Assembly: GCA_016801845.1 (NCBI GenBank)
Contig: CM028907.1
Location: 24,203,598-24,267,597, forward strand
DNA: 64,000 nt
Reading direction: 5' to 3'
Source of the DNA: Polydactylus sextarius
Taxonomy: Eukaryota > Chordata > Actinopteri > Polynemidae
The position numbers and the translations under genes are program-made. Under the pieces are notes generated by a model. That model was not told the origin of the DNA. It saw only the letters and a program-made list of their open reading frames with translations, and did no database searches. Below, one piece after another: positions 36,801 through 47,079 of this stretch. Within the stretch, counting starts at the first letter, position 1, and every line of letters starts with the position of its first letter.

Positions 36801-39239
36801 AACGACAACGTGTGGTCAAAGGAAAGAGGGTAATTCACAAGATTCATTCACGTGCTGTGTTTGACAGAAAGCAGCGTCTCTTTTCTCCTGAGTGTAAACA
36901 TAAAAAAATTGTGATGGAAACAAATTGATTGATATTTTCTTTTGCTTTGTGAAAATACGCAGCATCAGAATGAAAGATTCTCTCTCTGCTTTTAAATTGT
37001 CACATGTTCGAGAGAGTTTAAAGCTTATTATTTTTTTGTACTCTTACTTACTCAAGGTTGTTTCATTTTGTAACAGATATTAATAAGTTGCGCATTGAAA
37101 GCTGTGGTTGAAGTGTCACACAGGTTCATATTATAAACGCACTAATTTATGAATTTTGTTATTTAAGTGGTTTAAAAATCTGCAGACAAATAACACAAAC
37201 ACTTTTAACAAAGAGGAGATATAACTTTGCTAAGCGTAAGCTAATTCTAATGGTAATAATTCATTATAATAATGAAAAACAATCCTTTTAAGAAGCCAAC
37301 GTAAGAATGACAAATGTAATGTATTGAATTGTATTGAAACTTAAATACTCAAAGAAATGTTCACGCTGAGAGCAATGTCAATGTTAACTGATGTTAACTA
37401 ACATGCTAAACAGCTCTACATGGTGCTGTAGCATCCAACTAATACCCAGCATGCATTTAGTCAGGTTGAGGCAAACCTACATCCTTTGAGATGAAAGCAA
37501 TATCCTGCCAGTTTTCTGATGGTTAAAACACACACAAGAACACACAGTCACAGAATATTCATAACTTGCCATCTCCTACCTTGACTTTTTCACGTCTTAA
37601 GCAGCAGAAGAGACAATTTTCGTCGAAGGACCAGTCAGACACTTCCTCAGGCTCGCAGTCTGAATCAGAGAGAGCGAGAGACAAAGAACAAAGGGTTAAA
37701 TCATCGTATCACCAATCTTCTCTCTCTGATGGACTCACACACTTTGTCTTAAACCATCGAATCACACACAAGAAAAAGTGTGAAGTTGGGAGGGAAATAA
37801 GATAAAAGAAAGAACTGTATTATTTGATTTAATCAGATAATACAGGTTGGATGTTAAAGTAGCTGAAGCTGAGCTGTAGATGAGTCAACAGAGAAACCCT
37901 AACACAACACTGTCTGTTTTCATTCAACCGCACAGTCAACCCTACAGAGACTGACTGCTGAGGGCTCACAACCACCGCACCAAACTTTTAATTACAGCCA
38001 ATGATTAAATCTCCACATGTCAAGTATCACTGCATAAAGATGAACCTCACCTGTGATTGACAGATGAGCTCAACTCACTATCGACTACAGCTAGCACGAC
38101 AGCTGATGGAAGAATATTCTCGCAACACTTCAACATTAATGAAAATCTGTAAAATTTAAGTAACAAGGTGTTAATTTTAGTTTTAACAGCCTCATTCACA
38201 CCATGTCAATGAAACTGTTGGAATTTAGGAAAAAAAGTTCACATCTGTGGTTGTCAACAATATAAATAAAGTCTGTGTTTTCCTCGAGACAAGATGCTTG
38301 TTTGGAGACATTTTACATTATGACTGATAATTTCCTATGCAATCTTTATTGCTGAAGACGAAGAAGTGAAAATTACCTCTATGGTAAAGATAAAAATGAA
38401 CTCAAATGAAATTATTGAGTCAACTGTGAAGTTTTCTGGATCATCAGATCTTCAGAAAACTCCAACTGTGGTGAAACAGTTCGGACAAATCAAAACTTCA
38501 ACATAGTGAATATGTCACCTTTGACCACGCCCATCCGTGATATCACTCTGCAAAGACCTAGCTGCTATTATTGCACCAGGCAGCTGCGCCTTCGAGAGCG
38601 TCAATATCTTCTACTATTATCACAAAGTCTTCCAGGTTATCGTGCGTGTTAGATTGTCAGCCTTACCTCCTCTTTCTTTAAGCGTGCGTACTTGCAAAGC
38701 TGCGGCTCATACAAGCTTCGTTCATTATAACACAACAGATCACATCATCGTCTTTCCTTTCACACTCTTGTGAGACGTGAAGCAGATAAATGGACAGTCT
38801 TTTCCTCTCCTTCTACCTCTTCCTCTCGCTCTAATGAAAAGGTCAAAGGTGAGCTGTGCTTGAACCCTGCGGTTGTGCCACTTACAACATCCCTGGCAAG
38901 GCGCCAATTAGCTTCAGTCCCACTGCTACTGTGACACCACCACCACCTCCGCCACCACCTACCCTCACAGTAGTCAAGTTTCCGTGTGTGTGTGTGTCTG
39001 TGTATGTGTGTGTGTGTGTATGTGTGTGTGGTCTAGGTATTCTGCACATTGTGGGGACTTAAATCTGTTTACACATTCACATTATGGGGTCCTGTCTCCC
39101 TTATGGGGACAAAAAAAAACATAACTTAAGATTTGGTTAAGATTTGGTCAGGTTTCCAGGAAAGTATCTAGGAAATGAATGCAAATCAATGTCTCCTGAA
39201 GTTATGGAAACAAGTGTGTGTGTGTGTGTGTGTGAGCAA

Positions 39240-39293
<54 letters not shown>

Positions 39294-40203
39294 TGCTGTT
39301 GAATCTTAAAGTAACTGCTCAACAGCCTCTGTATTAACATCAGGTGATGGTTTCTGCAGCAACCACAGAAACCTGATAACACCGGCTTGTGCATGAAAAA
39401 GATGAAAATTAGGTTCAGGATCAGGTCTCAGTGAGTCCGATCTGATCCTGCATCATTTGTTAATAAACTTTAGAGTTTCACACCAGGATAAAACATTCAG
39501 TCTCTGCCAAGCCACACGTTGTTAGCTAATGGCTAGCGTGCTAACTGAAGTTGACGAATAATGGCTAGCTGGTTAGAATAATCTTTAAAATAACCTTTAA
39601 AATAACCCAAATAAAAATCCTTCCACGTAGCAGCTGATAAATCAAAGACAGCTCTGTCCAAACATCCAGACTTCATGTGAACTAGTCACAACTTCCTATC
39701 TTTCAGAATAAAATAAAAGTTAGAAAAGGATGTAAGGATTTAGGCTTTTAGCCCTGTAATTCTACACAAAAAGTTGTGATATGATGTTTTGGCACTATCG
39801 CCCCCTACTGGGGAGTCACAACACCAATGACAGCAATCACTTGTGATGGTAGCAGCTTTAAACTGTATCAGATTGGCTAAAACACACTGTGGGGGAGTCA
39901 GAGCATCTCTGTGATCCACATCAGGAAGAGATGCAATCAGAAACATACACCAGCTACATAACAACAACATGGTCACATGACAGATTTCAGATGCTGCAGT
40001 CTGGTGATGACTGACACACTAAATGTTCTTTTCTCTTGAGTAGGAATTCTGGGAAGTATAGGAAATCAGTAATTATTGGGGTAGAATGAGAAACCGTGGC
40101 CGTGTTGATTAAACGTGTTGATATCACAACACTGAACTTTTTATCAAATTAAATCTATTGATGTTGGTGTGTGTTTGACTGTCATAAGCTCTGTCACTTC
40201 ACT

Positions 40204-40241
<38 letters not shown>

Positions 40242-42328
40242 TGCATGAGTGAAAATATCAGAAATATTCTAAAAATGCCTTAAGTTGATGGGGGAGGGGT
40301 CACATGACTTGTGGACGCCATGTTGACCTCGTTTCTCCCAGATACGATGAGAGAGAGAGAACACTTGTTCACTCTCGTGACTTGGTCACTCGACATTAGG
40401 GAGATAGTTTTGGTGAATTCTGGGAGATAGTTGTAGTTGACTCTGTTCGTCCTTCCCACAGGGCTGTGTGCTACACTGTGCTCTGCAGAATGACTCACAC
40501 ACAAGTGAATGGCTAAATAGATAGGCAGAACAAGTGAATGCAAAACAAGGGTGACTCTTGTGAGGTGACTTTTTCATGTAGCATGATTAAACACCAGTGA
40601 AGCAAACAGACAAGTTGAGGATATTTTGATCATTAGAGGTAGAGAAAGAGGAGAAAGTGAGTCTGAACCCACCGACCTGATTGCTGGGTGTGAAAACTAG
40701 CAGTGAACGAAGGGTGGAGGACAGTCACTACATGTCATAAAATAACTGATTTAAAACTTGATAGCATCGATGTAACTGCCTAGTTGGCTCTTTTATATCA
40801 TAAGCAAACACAATAAGCTCACCAGAAAATCAGAAGAAAGATGTTTTGAGAGGGCAGAGTGGCAGTAAGACGACCAGGTCAGAAGGTCTGAACATCTGGA
40901 TCTGTTACTAAACTTAAACAACTAAAAGTTGTTGTTGGCTTTCAAGAAAGAGGACTCACTTTGGCTGTTTGGACAAATAGAAAAGTCTGTCACTGGTCTG
41001 ACTGTCTATCAGACACCTGATCCAGAATATATAAAAAAAATAAATAAATAAAGCCCCCTAGAAGTGAGTCACCCACCAACACGTTTCATTGCCTTTATCT
41101 TCACTCAACAGACAAAGAGGCAGTTTTGGAAACATCATGATGAGAAAATGAGGAGCTGAAGCTGAAGACAGCGTCATGACGACGGCGTGTGTGAGGATGT
41201 CGGACGTGGTCGGCTACTGTATCTGTCTGCAATCTGTCTGTGAAAGCTCAGAAAAAACTTGATCTGTGTAAATAAAGTTACTGTCTGTCAGAAAACTCAC
41301 CTGAGAATCAGTTTGCATATTAAACTAATAACATTATCAAGAAGAGACAGTGAAAATAGTGGAAACCACATTTCAGAGCAGTCCTCGGTGTGGTGTTGCT
41401 CTGTAACATTAGCTGCATCCACCTTTGTTGAAACAGACAATACAAGACCGACCAGACTGGTTTTCCTGGAGACCAAGTTTCTGTTGGTCATGGTCTGACT
41501 GTGAATGCTGTTTTAGCAGGTGCATTCTGCGGGTTTTGTTTTTTGTTTTTTGCTGATTTATGGAGACCAGTCAAAGAAAAAAAAGTTCACCAGTAACCAG
41601 CTTCAGGAACTTCTACTGGTTCACACTGTTTTTTCTTCTTCTCCAGTGCCATTTAATGACGTGTGTCAGGTTTTATCACAAGTAGTTTTGACTTAAGTGC
41701 TAATATATAGATCAATACATTTATAATGTAACAGAAGTTGTACAGATAAAAACTACAATGCTGACAATTATTCATTATAAAATTAATGATTAGTAATTCT
41801 AAAAATAATAAATGGATAAATGGTTAAATTAAAACGATAAAATGAATAAAAATGTTTTTCTTTTTTTCACATTTTCTTTTAATCTGTGATAAGTGGTTAA
41901 AAAATTCAAGCCTTTTGTGTGCTTGTTTTTGTAATGCTCAGTTTAGAAGAATCAAGAAAAGAATCAAGTGTCACTTTCCTTTCAGAGCTTCAGTAAAAAG
42001 GAGTCGCTACATTTTCACTCTTCTCATACAAATTCATCTCTCATAAACAATAAAATGAATCTCAAGTTGAGATTCTTAAGTCAAGGTAGTGAAACAATCA
42101 GAATAATATCAGTTCTTGTAAACAACATTATATTATTACTCATTCATCTCCACTCTACGTTTCATCTCCTGTAAATCATTCCATGATATTGTTTTTTAAA
42201 TAATAAAAAAATATATTATAATTTATAAATAAATATTAGTTTAGTGTACTGAGTTTGTTTACCTTGGAAAAGAGTGATGTCTTTGACTAGTCCTGGCCCA
42301 AACAAGCCTTCCAAGATGCTTTCAAAGC
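17392..42328 (-). CDS. lcor: Ligand-dependent corepressor (LCOR), six coding exons, 5' partial
   Basis: LCOR is a nuclear transcriptional corepressor. It binds agonist-bound nuclear receptors through an LXXLL box and recruits CtBP and histone deacetylases. Joining 42328-42263, 37659-37580, 33761-33629, 28070-27588, 23134-23044 and 18529-17392 on the minus strand gives one open frame of about 663 residues ending in TAA. All introns are GT-AG, and the phases (1, 0, 1, 1, 2) match at every junction. The order is the conserved N-terminal module shared with LCORL long isoforms, the NR box LSKLL, CtBP motifs PLDLTV and VLDLSTK, then a Pipsqueak HTH preceded by a basic stretch. Around the NR box and HTH the sequence follows LCOR more closely than its paralogue LCORL. 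The first coding exon is not visible and should lie right of 64000. The Met at 28020 would start the short isoform of 553 aa. A teleost-specific duplicate cannot be excluded. Confidence 0.93.
18938..19060. repeat. Relic of the 63374-type element
   Basis: GAGTCCGCCATGTTGCACCT, TTCTGCAGTAGCCCACAAAA and ACCAAACACTGTCGTCGACA align with the interior of the element at 63374-63670. Confidence 0.5.
22340..22515 (+). repeat. Three-copy dispersed repeat, copy 1
   Basis: The 22362-22400 part (AATCACAACTTCCTG, TTCAAAATAAAAGTG) matches 39685-39725. The 22448-22510 part (TGTCCATGGCAACCATATGC, GTGATCATATGACTTCAGCT) matches 56098-56163 closely. Confidence 0.6.
23044..23134 (-). CDS. lcor: lcor coding exon E, 91 bp, second CtBP motif
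   Basis: The exon encodes [10 protein letters not shown] (VLDLSTK at 23109-23129), then [20 protein letters not shown]. The first part is the second CtBP-binding motif of LCOR, placed just after the exon D junction. The acceptor is TTGTTTCTCAG and the donor AAAGG|GTAAGA. The incoming phase is 1 and the outgoing phase 2, so the exon completes Asp from exon D and passes GG to the terminal exon to make Gly. Without this exon the terminal exon would be read out of frame. In mammals, the LCOR exons up to this region can instead be joined to a separate large exon to make the PRC2-binding protein PALI1. Which acceptor is used downstream of this exon is therefore the key isoform choice. A (TG)n tract lies 63 bp upstream of the acceptor. 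Confidence 0.93.
23197..23249. repeat. (CA)n microsatellite upstream of exon E
   Basis: 53 bp of CA on plus, i.e. (TG)n on the lcor sense strand, ending 63 bp before the exon E acceptor. Confidence 0.97.
23485..23575 (+). repeat. Short dispersed repeat, copy 1
   Basis: GCAGTAGGACCACCAGGTCA, AACATCTAGATCTGGACC and GTTAC recur in the same order at 40865-40915, so this is probably a relic of a mobile element. Confidence 0.4.
24737..24810. repeat. Compound (CA)n(TA)n microsatellite
   Basis: CA to 24773, then TA to 24810. Confidence 0.97.
26132..26485 (+). repeat. Dispersed teleost repeat, half-site family, copy 1
   Basis: It opens with a GTGGTCGTACACCTCTGCCA-like segment. The body has a GTAACCTTTATCTTTGACC-like core, TTCATCTTTGAGTCTAAAT, and near its end GTGCCAAATTTGAAAGGACT and CTTTAGATATTCTC. 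The same ordered words recur in four other places in the window, so it is a mobile-element-derived family. The family class cannot be assigned from memory with certainty. Confidence 0.65.
26486..26745 (+). repeat. Teleost dispersed repeat (CACTCAAAGCG type)
   Basis: AAATGGACTGCATTCCTATA, CAAGCACTCAAAGCGGTGTA and CCCATTCACACAACACTC follow in the order seen in a repeat that is very common in teleost introns. It directly abuts the half-site repeat on its left. Class is not assigned. Confidence 0.6.
27588..28070 (-). CDS. lcor: lcor coding exon D, 483 bp, NR box and first CtBP motif
   Basis: The exon starts with the rest of a split Asp codon, then [20 protein letters not shown]. The Met at 28020 ([17 protein letters not shown]) corresponds to the initiator of the classical short LCOR protein. 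Counting from that Met, residues 35-110 are rich in Pro, Ser, Ala and Gly, with runs of A and G. Residues 116-120 are LSKLL (27661-27675), the LXXLL box that docks into the AF-2 groove of ligand-bound nuclear receptors. Residues 127-132 are PLDLTV (27625-27642), a CtBP-binding motif. The acceptor is TTCTCTGCAG and the donor CAGG|GTGAGA. The low-complexity insert is much longer than in mammalian LCOR. The NR box and its surroundings ([19 protein letters not shown]) are nearly identical to the mammalian protein. Confidence 0.95.
28018..28020 (-). other. lcor: Likely start codon of the short LCOR isoform
   Basis: This ATG, in [10 protein letters not shown], is the position at which the classical LCOR protein starts. 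It is inside exon D, 51 bases from the acceptor, so use of this start needs either an alternative first exon or leaky initiation. From here to the stop the spliced frame is 1662 bases (553 codons plus stop). Whether the fish uses it is inferred from the family. Confidence 0.55.
28770..29110 (+). repeat. Dispersed half-site repeat, copy 2 (degenerate)
   Basis: AAAGTGACCTTTTG begins the copy. It later shows GAACGTTTGTGTCAAATATA, TTCTTGAGATATTATGTTCA and a GCCACCATCATAAAAATGAC-like end. The order is the same as in the copies at 26132 and 30278, with more decay. Confidence 0.6.
29385..29406. repeat. T homopolymer, 22 bp
   Basis: An uninterrupted run of T within intron C-D. Confidence 0.95.
29940..30011. 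repeat. Two adjacent inverted repeats (hairpins)
   Basis: Stem one: GAAAGTGGTTGTATAAC (29940-29956) pairs with GTTACACAACCACTTTC (29964-29980), 16 of 17 positions, with a 7-nt loop. Stem two: TTGTTTACTT (29985-29994) pairs with AAGTAAACAA (30002-30011), 10 of 10, with a 7-nt loop. No known ncRNA recognised. Confidence 0.8.
30278..30565 (+). repeat. Dispersed half-site repeat, copy 3, with DR1 array
   Basis: The copy contains AAAGTGACCTTTAACCTCTA, AATCAGCTCATCTGTAAGTC, the array TGACCTTTGACCTTTGACC (30415-30433), TTTGAGTCCAAATGAGCAGT and CCCTTGAGGCATTCTTTAGA, ending near ATGGGATGACAACCCGG. It is the best preserved copy for the half-site core. Confidence 0.7.
32690..32890 (+). mobile_element. 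LINE reverse-transcriptase relic
   Basis: The frame [14 protein letters not shown] near 32710-32752 looks like the (W)F-x-SYL-x-(D/G)R-x-F segment before the active site of non-LTR retrotransposon RT. It is followed by [13 protein letters not shown] (32778-32816), which matches the GVPQGSVLGP-type RT motif. A stretch resembling degraded YADD follows (TATCATCTGCATATTGT). The frame is broken between motifs, so it is dead. L2/Rex-like affinity is likely but not provable here. Confidence 0.6.
33601..33625. repeat. (TG)n at the exon C splice donor
   Basis: 12.5 TG units on plus. On the gene strand this is (CA)n beginning inside the donor sequence GTAACACAC. Confidence 0.97.
33629..33761 (-). CDS. 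lcor: lcor coding exon C, 133 bp, glutamine/charged helix
   Basis: The exon encodes [19 protein letters not shown] and continues into a charged stretch ending [12 protein letters not shown]. The final segment corresponds to the conserved LNA(L/V)F-(R/H)-(R/K)-K motif just before the DLP junction in LCOR/LCORL. The acceptor is TTTGCCTGTGCAG. The donor is AAAG|GTAACA, and a (CA)n tract begins right there on the minus strand. The exon length is not a multiple of three, so skipping it would break the frame. The middle part ([19 protein letters not shown]) looks like an amphipathic or coiled-coil helix; that is inference from residue pattern only. Confidence 0.9.
33762..37579 (-). other. lcor: lcor intron between exons B and C
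   Basis: The 3.8-kb intron has donor GTAGGA and acceptor CTGTGCAG. It contains an AT-rich block with many homeodomain-like cores (about 35430-35680), an interrupted AC repeat (36588-36618) and a 22-bp A run (36781-36802). No gene was found. Confidence 0.85.
36588..36618. repeat. Interrupted (AC)n
   Basis: AC units with a GC interruption, following a C-rich patch. Confidence 0.9.
37580..37659 (-). CDS. lcor: lcor coding exon B, 80 bp, acidic/Cys-rich module
   Basis: The exon encodes [20 protein letters not shown] followed by a basic end, LRREKVK. This is the acidic and cysteine-containing module that follows the FESILEGL segment in long LCOR/LCORL isoforms. The acceptor is CTCTGATTCAG and the donor CAAG|GTAGGA. 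The incoming phase completes the Asp codon begun in exon A, and the exon ends on a codon boundary. Four cysteines lie within about 18 residues, in a C..C.FCC pattern; that they bind metal is only a guess. The function of this module is not established from sequence. Confidence 0.88.
38985..39030. repeat. Interrupted (TG)n
   Basis: TG units interrupted by TC and TA. Confidence 0.9.
39214..39291. repeat. (TG)n followed by (AG)n
   Basis: TG 39214-39234, a short linker, and AG 39246-39291, a 46-bp purine tract. Confidence 0.95.
39400..39730 (+). repeat. Three-copy dispersed repeat, copy 2
   Basis: GTCTCAGTGAGTCCGATCTG and TTAATAAACTTTAGAGTTTC match the left part of the copy at 55735. The end (AGTCACAACTTCCTATCTTT) matches the copy at 22340. 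TTAGCTAATGGCTAGC-type words lie in the middle. Confidence 0.6.
40204..40241. repeat. (TG)n microsatellite
   Basis: About 18 TG units. Confidence 0.95.
40855..40920 (+). repeat. Short dispersed repeat, copy 2
   Basis: GGCAGTAAGACGACCAGGTC, GAACATCTGGATCTGTTAC matches 23485-23575. Confidence 0.4.
42263..42328 (-). CDS. lcor: lcor coding exon A (first in window), 66 bp
   Basis: This short exon encodes [20 protein letters not shown] and a few flanking residues, the start of the N-terminal segment conserved in long LCOR/LCORL isoforms. The acceptor reads TTTTTTCCCACAG and the donor CAAG|GTAAAC. The exon starts with the last two bases of a Gly codon and ends with the first base of an Asp codon, so an upstream coding exon ending in G is required. 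The next exon supplies the other two bases of the Asp codon. No candidate for the upstream exon (a start Met followed by basic and Ala-rich sequence) was recognised between 42329 and 64000. The exon is too short to be called alone; the call rests on family similarity and phase agreement. Confidence 0.88.
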
Positions 42329-43196
42329 CTGTGGGAAAAAAGAGAAGAGATGTGACATTAATGTGGTGTGACATGTTTACCATCAAGAACAAATTTGACA
42401 ACAGCTAAAATATAAGACTGCACAAACAAAACAACTGTCACGCAGCATAAAACATCTCCAGGGTTCAACTATTCAGACAGATTTTTAAAATTTTTATTTC
42501 ATGTTTGGAAGGATCGGTCACATAAATGACAACCGTTTCCCTTTTTATTCTTTACCATAGGGTGTATTTTGCTGATGCACAGCCACCGAAGCAGAAACGG
42601 TCACACACAGCAGATTGCAATCGTAAATAAATGTGTAAATAAACATAGTTTTATGTATAAGCATTGTTAGGCCCGTAGACAATAACGTGAGAGCAGAAAC
42701 AAAGGCAGAAACACAAACTGATGTGAAGGGAAATTTGGGCACGTGAACAAAAAAAAAGCAGAGAAATATGTACAAAGACAGAGCTTATTACACACACACA
42801 CACATGCCTTTACACACACAAGGTAGGGAAGCATATACTGTATTAGTCACCATGCACAAAGGACTTTCTCTCTCTCACACACACACATAAGCAAATGAGT
42901 GCTTTACATCTAATACAGCAGAAGCTAATGTCACTCACTTTTTTTATTAACTGTAAATACCCTCAGTTCTGCTGTTGCTTGGCAACCAGATACAGAGAAA
43001 CATAAATACATATGGCAATTTCCAAACCCCCCCCCAACATATACCTCCACCCCCACCTTGCTCTCCACCCTCCCCCACATCATCCTCCATTAAATGGAAA
43101 TGGAGGCAGACAGAAACAGAGACAAAGACAAGTGAGCGCACACATGTGAATGAATGTGTGCACTGTTTCTTTTAAAGCGAGGAAGGGGAAGGTTAA

Positions 43197-43197
43197 T

Positions 43198-43261
<64 letters not shown>
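43197..43261. repeat. (AC)n microsatellite, 65 bp
   Basis: Uninterrupted AC repeat. Confidence 0.97.
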
Positions 43262-43263
<2 letters not shown>

Positions 43264-44379
43264 ATGTTCACGTGTAGGCACTTGTCTCTGTGTCGAGGGT
43301 GAACGTCTGGGGCCATATACTTAACATTGTAGGAATAAATGGGTTTGATAAACCACAGCCTGTGTGGAAATGTATTCCCCTGGTGTAAAATGATTGGAGT
43401 CGACCTCATGACAGCGTCGACGCGACTTTAGCTCACAAAGCACTGATGATGCTCGGTGCTCTGCTGCAGCAACTGATGTTAAAGTGCTGAAGTTTGGCTT
43501 TAATTTGAGGCTGTTTACATCTTAAGTACATGCACAGTTTGGTTTGGTAATTACAGTTAAATTCTTTCAATAAACACAAAAAAGAAGCTCATCATACTTA
43601 GAATTTTGATGCTTGAGACAGTCGCTGGTCAGAGTTTGTGAAGTTGTAGCATTCTGCTCTTAAGTAAAGTTTATCAGCGTTTGAACTCCTGAGATACACT
43701 GACCACTACACTTTGACCTCTCAAAATCTAATGGGTTCAAAGTTGACTCTGTGGATGTTTCAAAGATTACATTTTTGAGAATGGGACATACAGATGTACA
43801 ACCTGAAAACTAAGTCTGAACCTAGTTTTATTAATGAAAAACAAATCAGAGTTTTCTGGACAGCTAATCTACCTCAAACCTGGCTGTTATATCGTTGGGG
43901 AAGTTTATTGTTATTGACGTGAGGAAAAATACACCATCAGACACTACGACTTCACAATTCACTTCCTGCCACTTTGTCAACTCAGTTAATGTCAGTCCTC
44001 TATGACGCTCTACTGTCTTCACTGAGCTCTGTTTTGATTCTGCGCTTAAGAGATGCAAAACCATCAGTGCGGTACTGTCAAGTCCCTCTTTACTGATCCT
44101 ATTGTATTTCTCAGCTTGTGTTGGCCACATGCCACAAACAAATGAAGTTGCTTCCTTTAAATTCCAGTGTGTCCTGTAATCTGATGACAATATCAACAAC
44201 AGAACCAAACCTTTGAGATAAGATGGTGGAGGAGGAGGATTCCTGCAAAAAAAAAAAAAAAAAAAACAAAAAACAGGACGTTTAGGTTTTAAACGCTAAG
44301 AGATGGGAAAGTGTTAATGTATTGGTCCTAAGCAGCAGCTGATATTCTCCATTTTTCTTCCTTTCTAAAATTAGTTCAG

Positions 44380-44384
<5 letters not shown>

Positions 44385-44418
<34 letters not shown>

Positions 44419-44422
44419 ACAC
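44385..44422. repeat. (AC)n microsatellite
   Basis: AC repeat with one AT interruption near its right end. A 20-bp A run lies at 44247-44266. Confidence 0.95.
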
Positions 44423-44800
44423 TGGCACATCACAAAGTTCTCTTAAACCTGCACATGCAAAATTCATGCGGCCTACAAAGGAAGCTTTGATAACAAAAAA
44501 TGGAAGCTTCAAAGAATTTTCAAAAGCTTCATTTTTTTCCTCCTATCCAGCTGCCTTTATGCACAGTAATATGACTCTGCTTTCAAGTTGAAGAAGGAGG
44601 GGGAGTGGGGGGGTAATTAGGGTTGCTACCGCTACAGCATGAGAAATCATCACTGAAAGTCAAAGTTACACACAGGCACACCCACCCAACTCCTCCTCCA
44701 GCCCACCCGTACTATTTGGGCCACAAGATAGATAGAAGATGGAAGAGTGTTTTCACATTTAAAGGGACAGCAGGACTGCTGCCCCCGAAGGGCCAAAACT

Positions 44801-44875
44801 GCGATTGGACGCATGAGATCGAGCCCGGCGATTGGACAAACGAGATTAGGGAGGATGCGATTGGCTGGATGAGAT
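44801..44875. repeat. Three degenerate 27-29-bp units with ATTGG cores
   Basis: GCGATTGGACGCATGAGAT, GCGATTGGACAAACGAGAT and GCGATTGGCTGGATGAGAT occur in a row. The ATTGG cores start at 44804, 44831 and 44860. ATTGG is the inverted CCAAT box bound by NF-Y. Confidence 0.75.
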
Positions 44876-44997
44876 AACAGCAACATAGTCTCCTGAGCCA
44901 CAGGCAAAAAGCTCCAGAAATGTAGGTCAGTTAGTGAACGCACTCTGGGCCCAAAAGCGTTCACACATGACAGAGTAGAGAGAGAAAGACCCCCCTG

Positions 44998-45232
44998 CAC
45001 ACACATACACACACACACACATGCGCGCACACACACATACATACACACAGATATATACATATTACTGCATCTGGGATCTGAGTTACGCAAAAATGCACGT
45101 GAACATTGACTCACACACACTGAGTTGTCCCCAATCTTTGAAACCTCCATTGTGTCACTTTGTTTCACTTCACAGAGCCCAGCAGCGAAGCTGAGAGCAG
45201 CGTTACACACACACACACACACACACACACAC
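44998..45232. repeat. AC-rich zone with two tracts
   Basis: Interrupted AC at 44998-45048 and pure AC at 45207-45232, separated by ordinary sequence. Confidence 0.9.
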
Positions 45233-47042
45233 GAAAACATGAAAACACAAACAGATACACACATGGGGAGAATCTTAAGACGTTGAGCTAATTCACATCT
45301 GTAACAGAAAGAACAAACAAGCAAACAAACAGCAAACTATTACGCAGCCTTAAAATATCCAGCGAAATGTCACAGATGCAGCAGGAAAATACGATTTCAG
45401 TGATGAAGCAGAAGTAGATCATGGAATCAGACACACACACATCAGCCATGATTCATCAGCAAAAGCTGGAGTATTATTCATGTATTACGGTTTTCTGATA
45501 TAGTCATAAAGGGCAAAAAACATAAAGCCCATACTGCAACACAAATTAATTTACTTTTACAAGGAAAAAAAAATTAGTATCCCTTTGGAGAGGCAGTGAC
45601 ACACTATTAGTTTGCATCCAAAAATACCACAATGTATCGCCATATATGGGTACAAAGTGTTGCAATCCAACATTACAATTTGTTGCAACATCCGTTTATT
45701 TGTGTGACATTATCCGATGACATGAAGAAACTAATTACAGTATATCATGAGTTATATTCACATACACAATAAAATCACGTCAGTTTTATTTCCCCTGCGT
45801 CTTTTCAATAAATAACACCATTAACATTAGGACTTAAAGAATCGCTAAGGAAGCCTTCTCCTGTTAAATAACGTACAGTTATAATTGAATTTTAAAAAGT
45901 CAAAGTATTAGAGATATTGAGCAACATAGGAGTAGCAGAAAGTTAAACCATTATCCATTAGCAGCACCATTAAACCGGGGACTAAAAGGCTAGCTGGTGA
46001 GCTCCCATGGTGTTAACTGCTGCATGTTGGTAAAAAAAAATGTAACCGTTAATGGTCAGTGGTGCCATTACAGCCTGACTGTTAGCTGCTAGCAGATATC
46101 ACACTTGCTCTGTGTTAATAATAAATAAAATATTGATTCAATGACTGTTTAAAAAAAAATAAAAGAATTGAGATACTTAAGTGAAGCAGTTTTCTTTCCC
46201 ACTACCTATTATCTGGGCATTTAAACAACAGAGACCTGACTGTGTTTTATGTGATAAATATGTGTTATAGGTTGCTATTAGCTCAATAATGTGGCTGGTC
46301 CCGTTAGTCGTTTTCCTTTTGCTTGGACAACTTCTCAGAAAGGACAAGGAAACGCTGTATTTATATAGACATGACATCAGGGAAACCTTGCAAATACAAC
46401 ATGAGAAGTGGAAGAAAAAAAAAAAAAAAAACACCCCCAGTGCTGCTGCACCATTGCTTTGCTGTCTGTTGAGAGCAACTGAGCTGCTCAAAAATTCATT
46501 CAAGGCATGCTTGTCAAATCAAAGCACACACAAACACACACTTGAGCATGTGAAGGAACAGCATTTCCAGCCGCTATGGAAAGGAACTCGACACTGACGG
46601 AAGCACAGCAATCAATCTGAGAAAGAACAGGGGTGGGGTGAGAGGGAAGGAAAACAGACCGACACAGGAGCAGAAGAGGAGGCAGGAACACAGAATCAGC
46701 GTTTGGCTTTTCTTGTGACCACTGGACCTAAGCTATATATAGTGCTGCATGGGCATTAATAATTTAGCATGACCAAAGCCTTAGGAACAGGGCCCCTCGC
46801 CTGGCCCTGATCAAATCAATACCTAATTAACCCTAACAGGGGTGTAGGCTGAAGGGAAGTGGAAGTGAGACAACATGTAGGAGAGAGATGCTGGCTATGG
46901 CGGGGGGTCAACAAGCCAAGTTCACTTAACACTTCAGACCGGATACAGTTTGTGGTCACTGCTGGTCATGACACCCTGACACAACAGGCTGAAGGCTCAT
47001 CTCCAAAAACAACTGAACCACCAGAACTACTCTAGTCCATTT

Positions 47043-47079
<37 letters not shown>

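Larger units (their letters stand above)
37660..42262 (-). other. lcor: lcor intron between exons A and B
   Basis: The 4.6-kb intron has donor GTAAAC and acceptor GATTCAG. It contains TG and AG microsatellites near 38985-39291 and 40204-40241. One copy of a dispersed repeat (39400-39730) and a second short repeat (40855-40915) are also present. No coding sequence was found. Confidence 0.85.

Noticed and set aside
44650..45324. 224-codon minus frame, the second longest open frame, full of CVCV
   Set aside because: Long runs come from AC microsatellites, which have no stops in two frames; the rest is not similar to any protein I know, and it lies inside the probable first intron.
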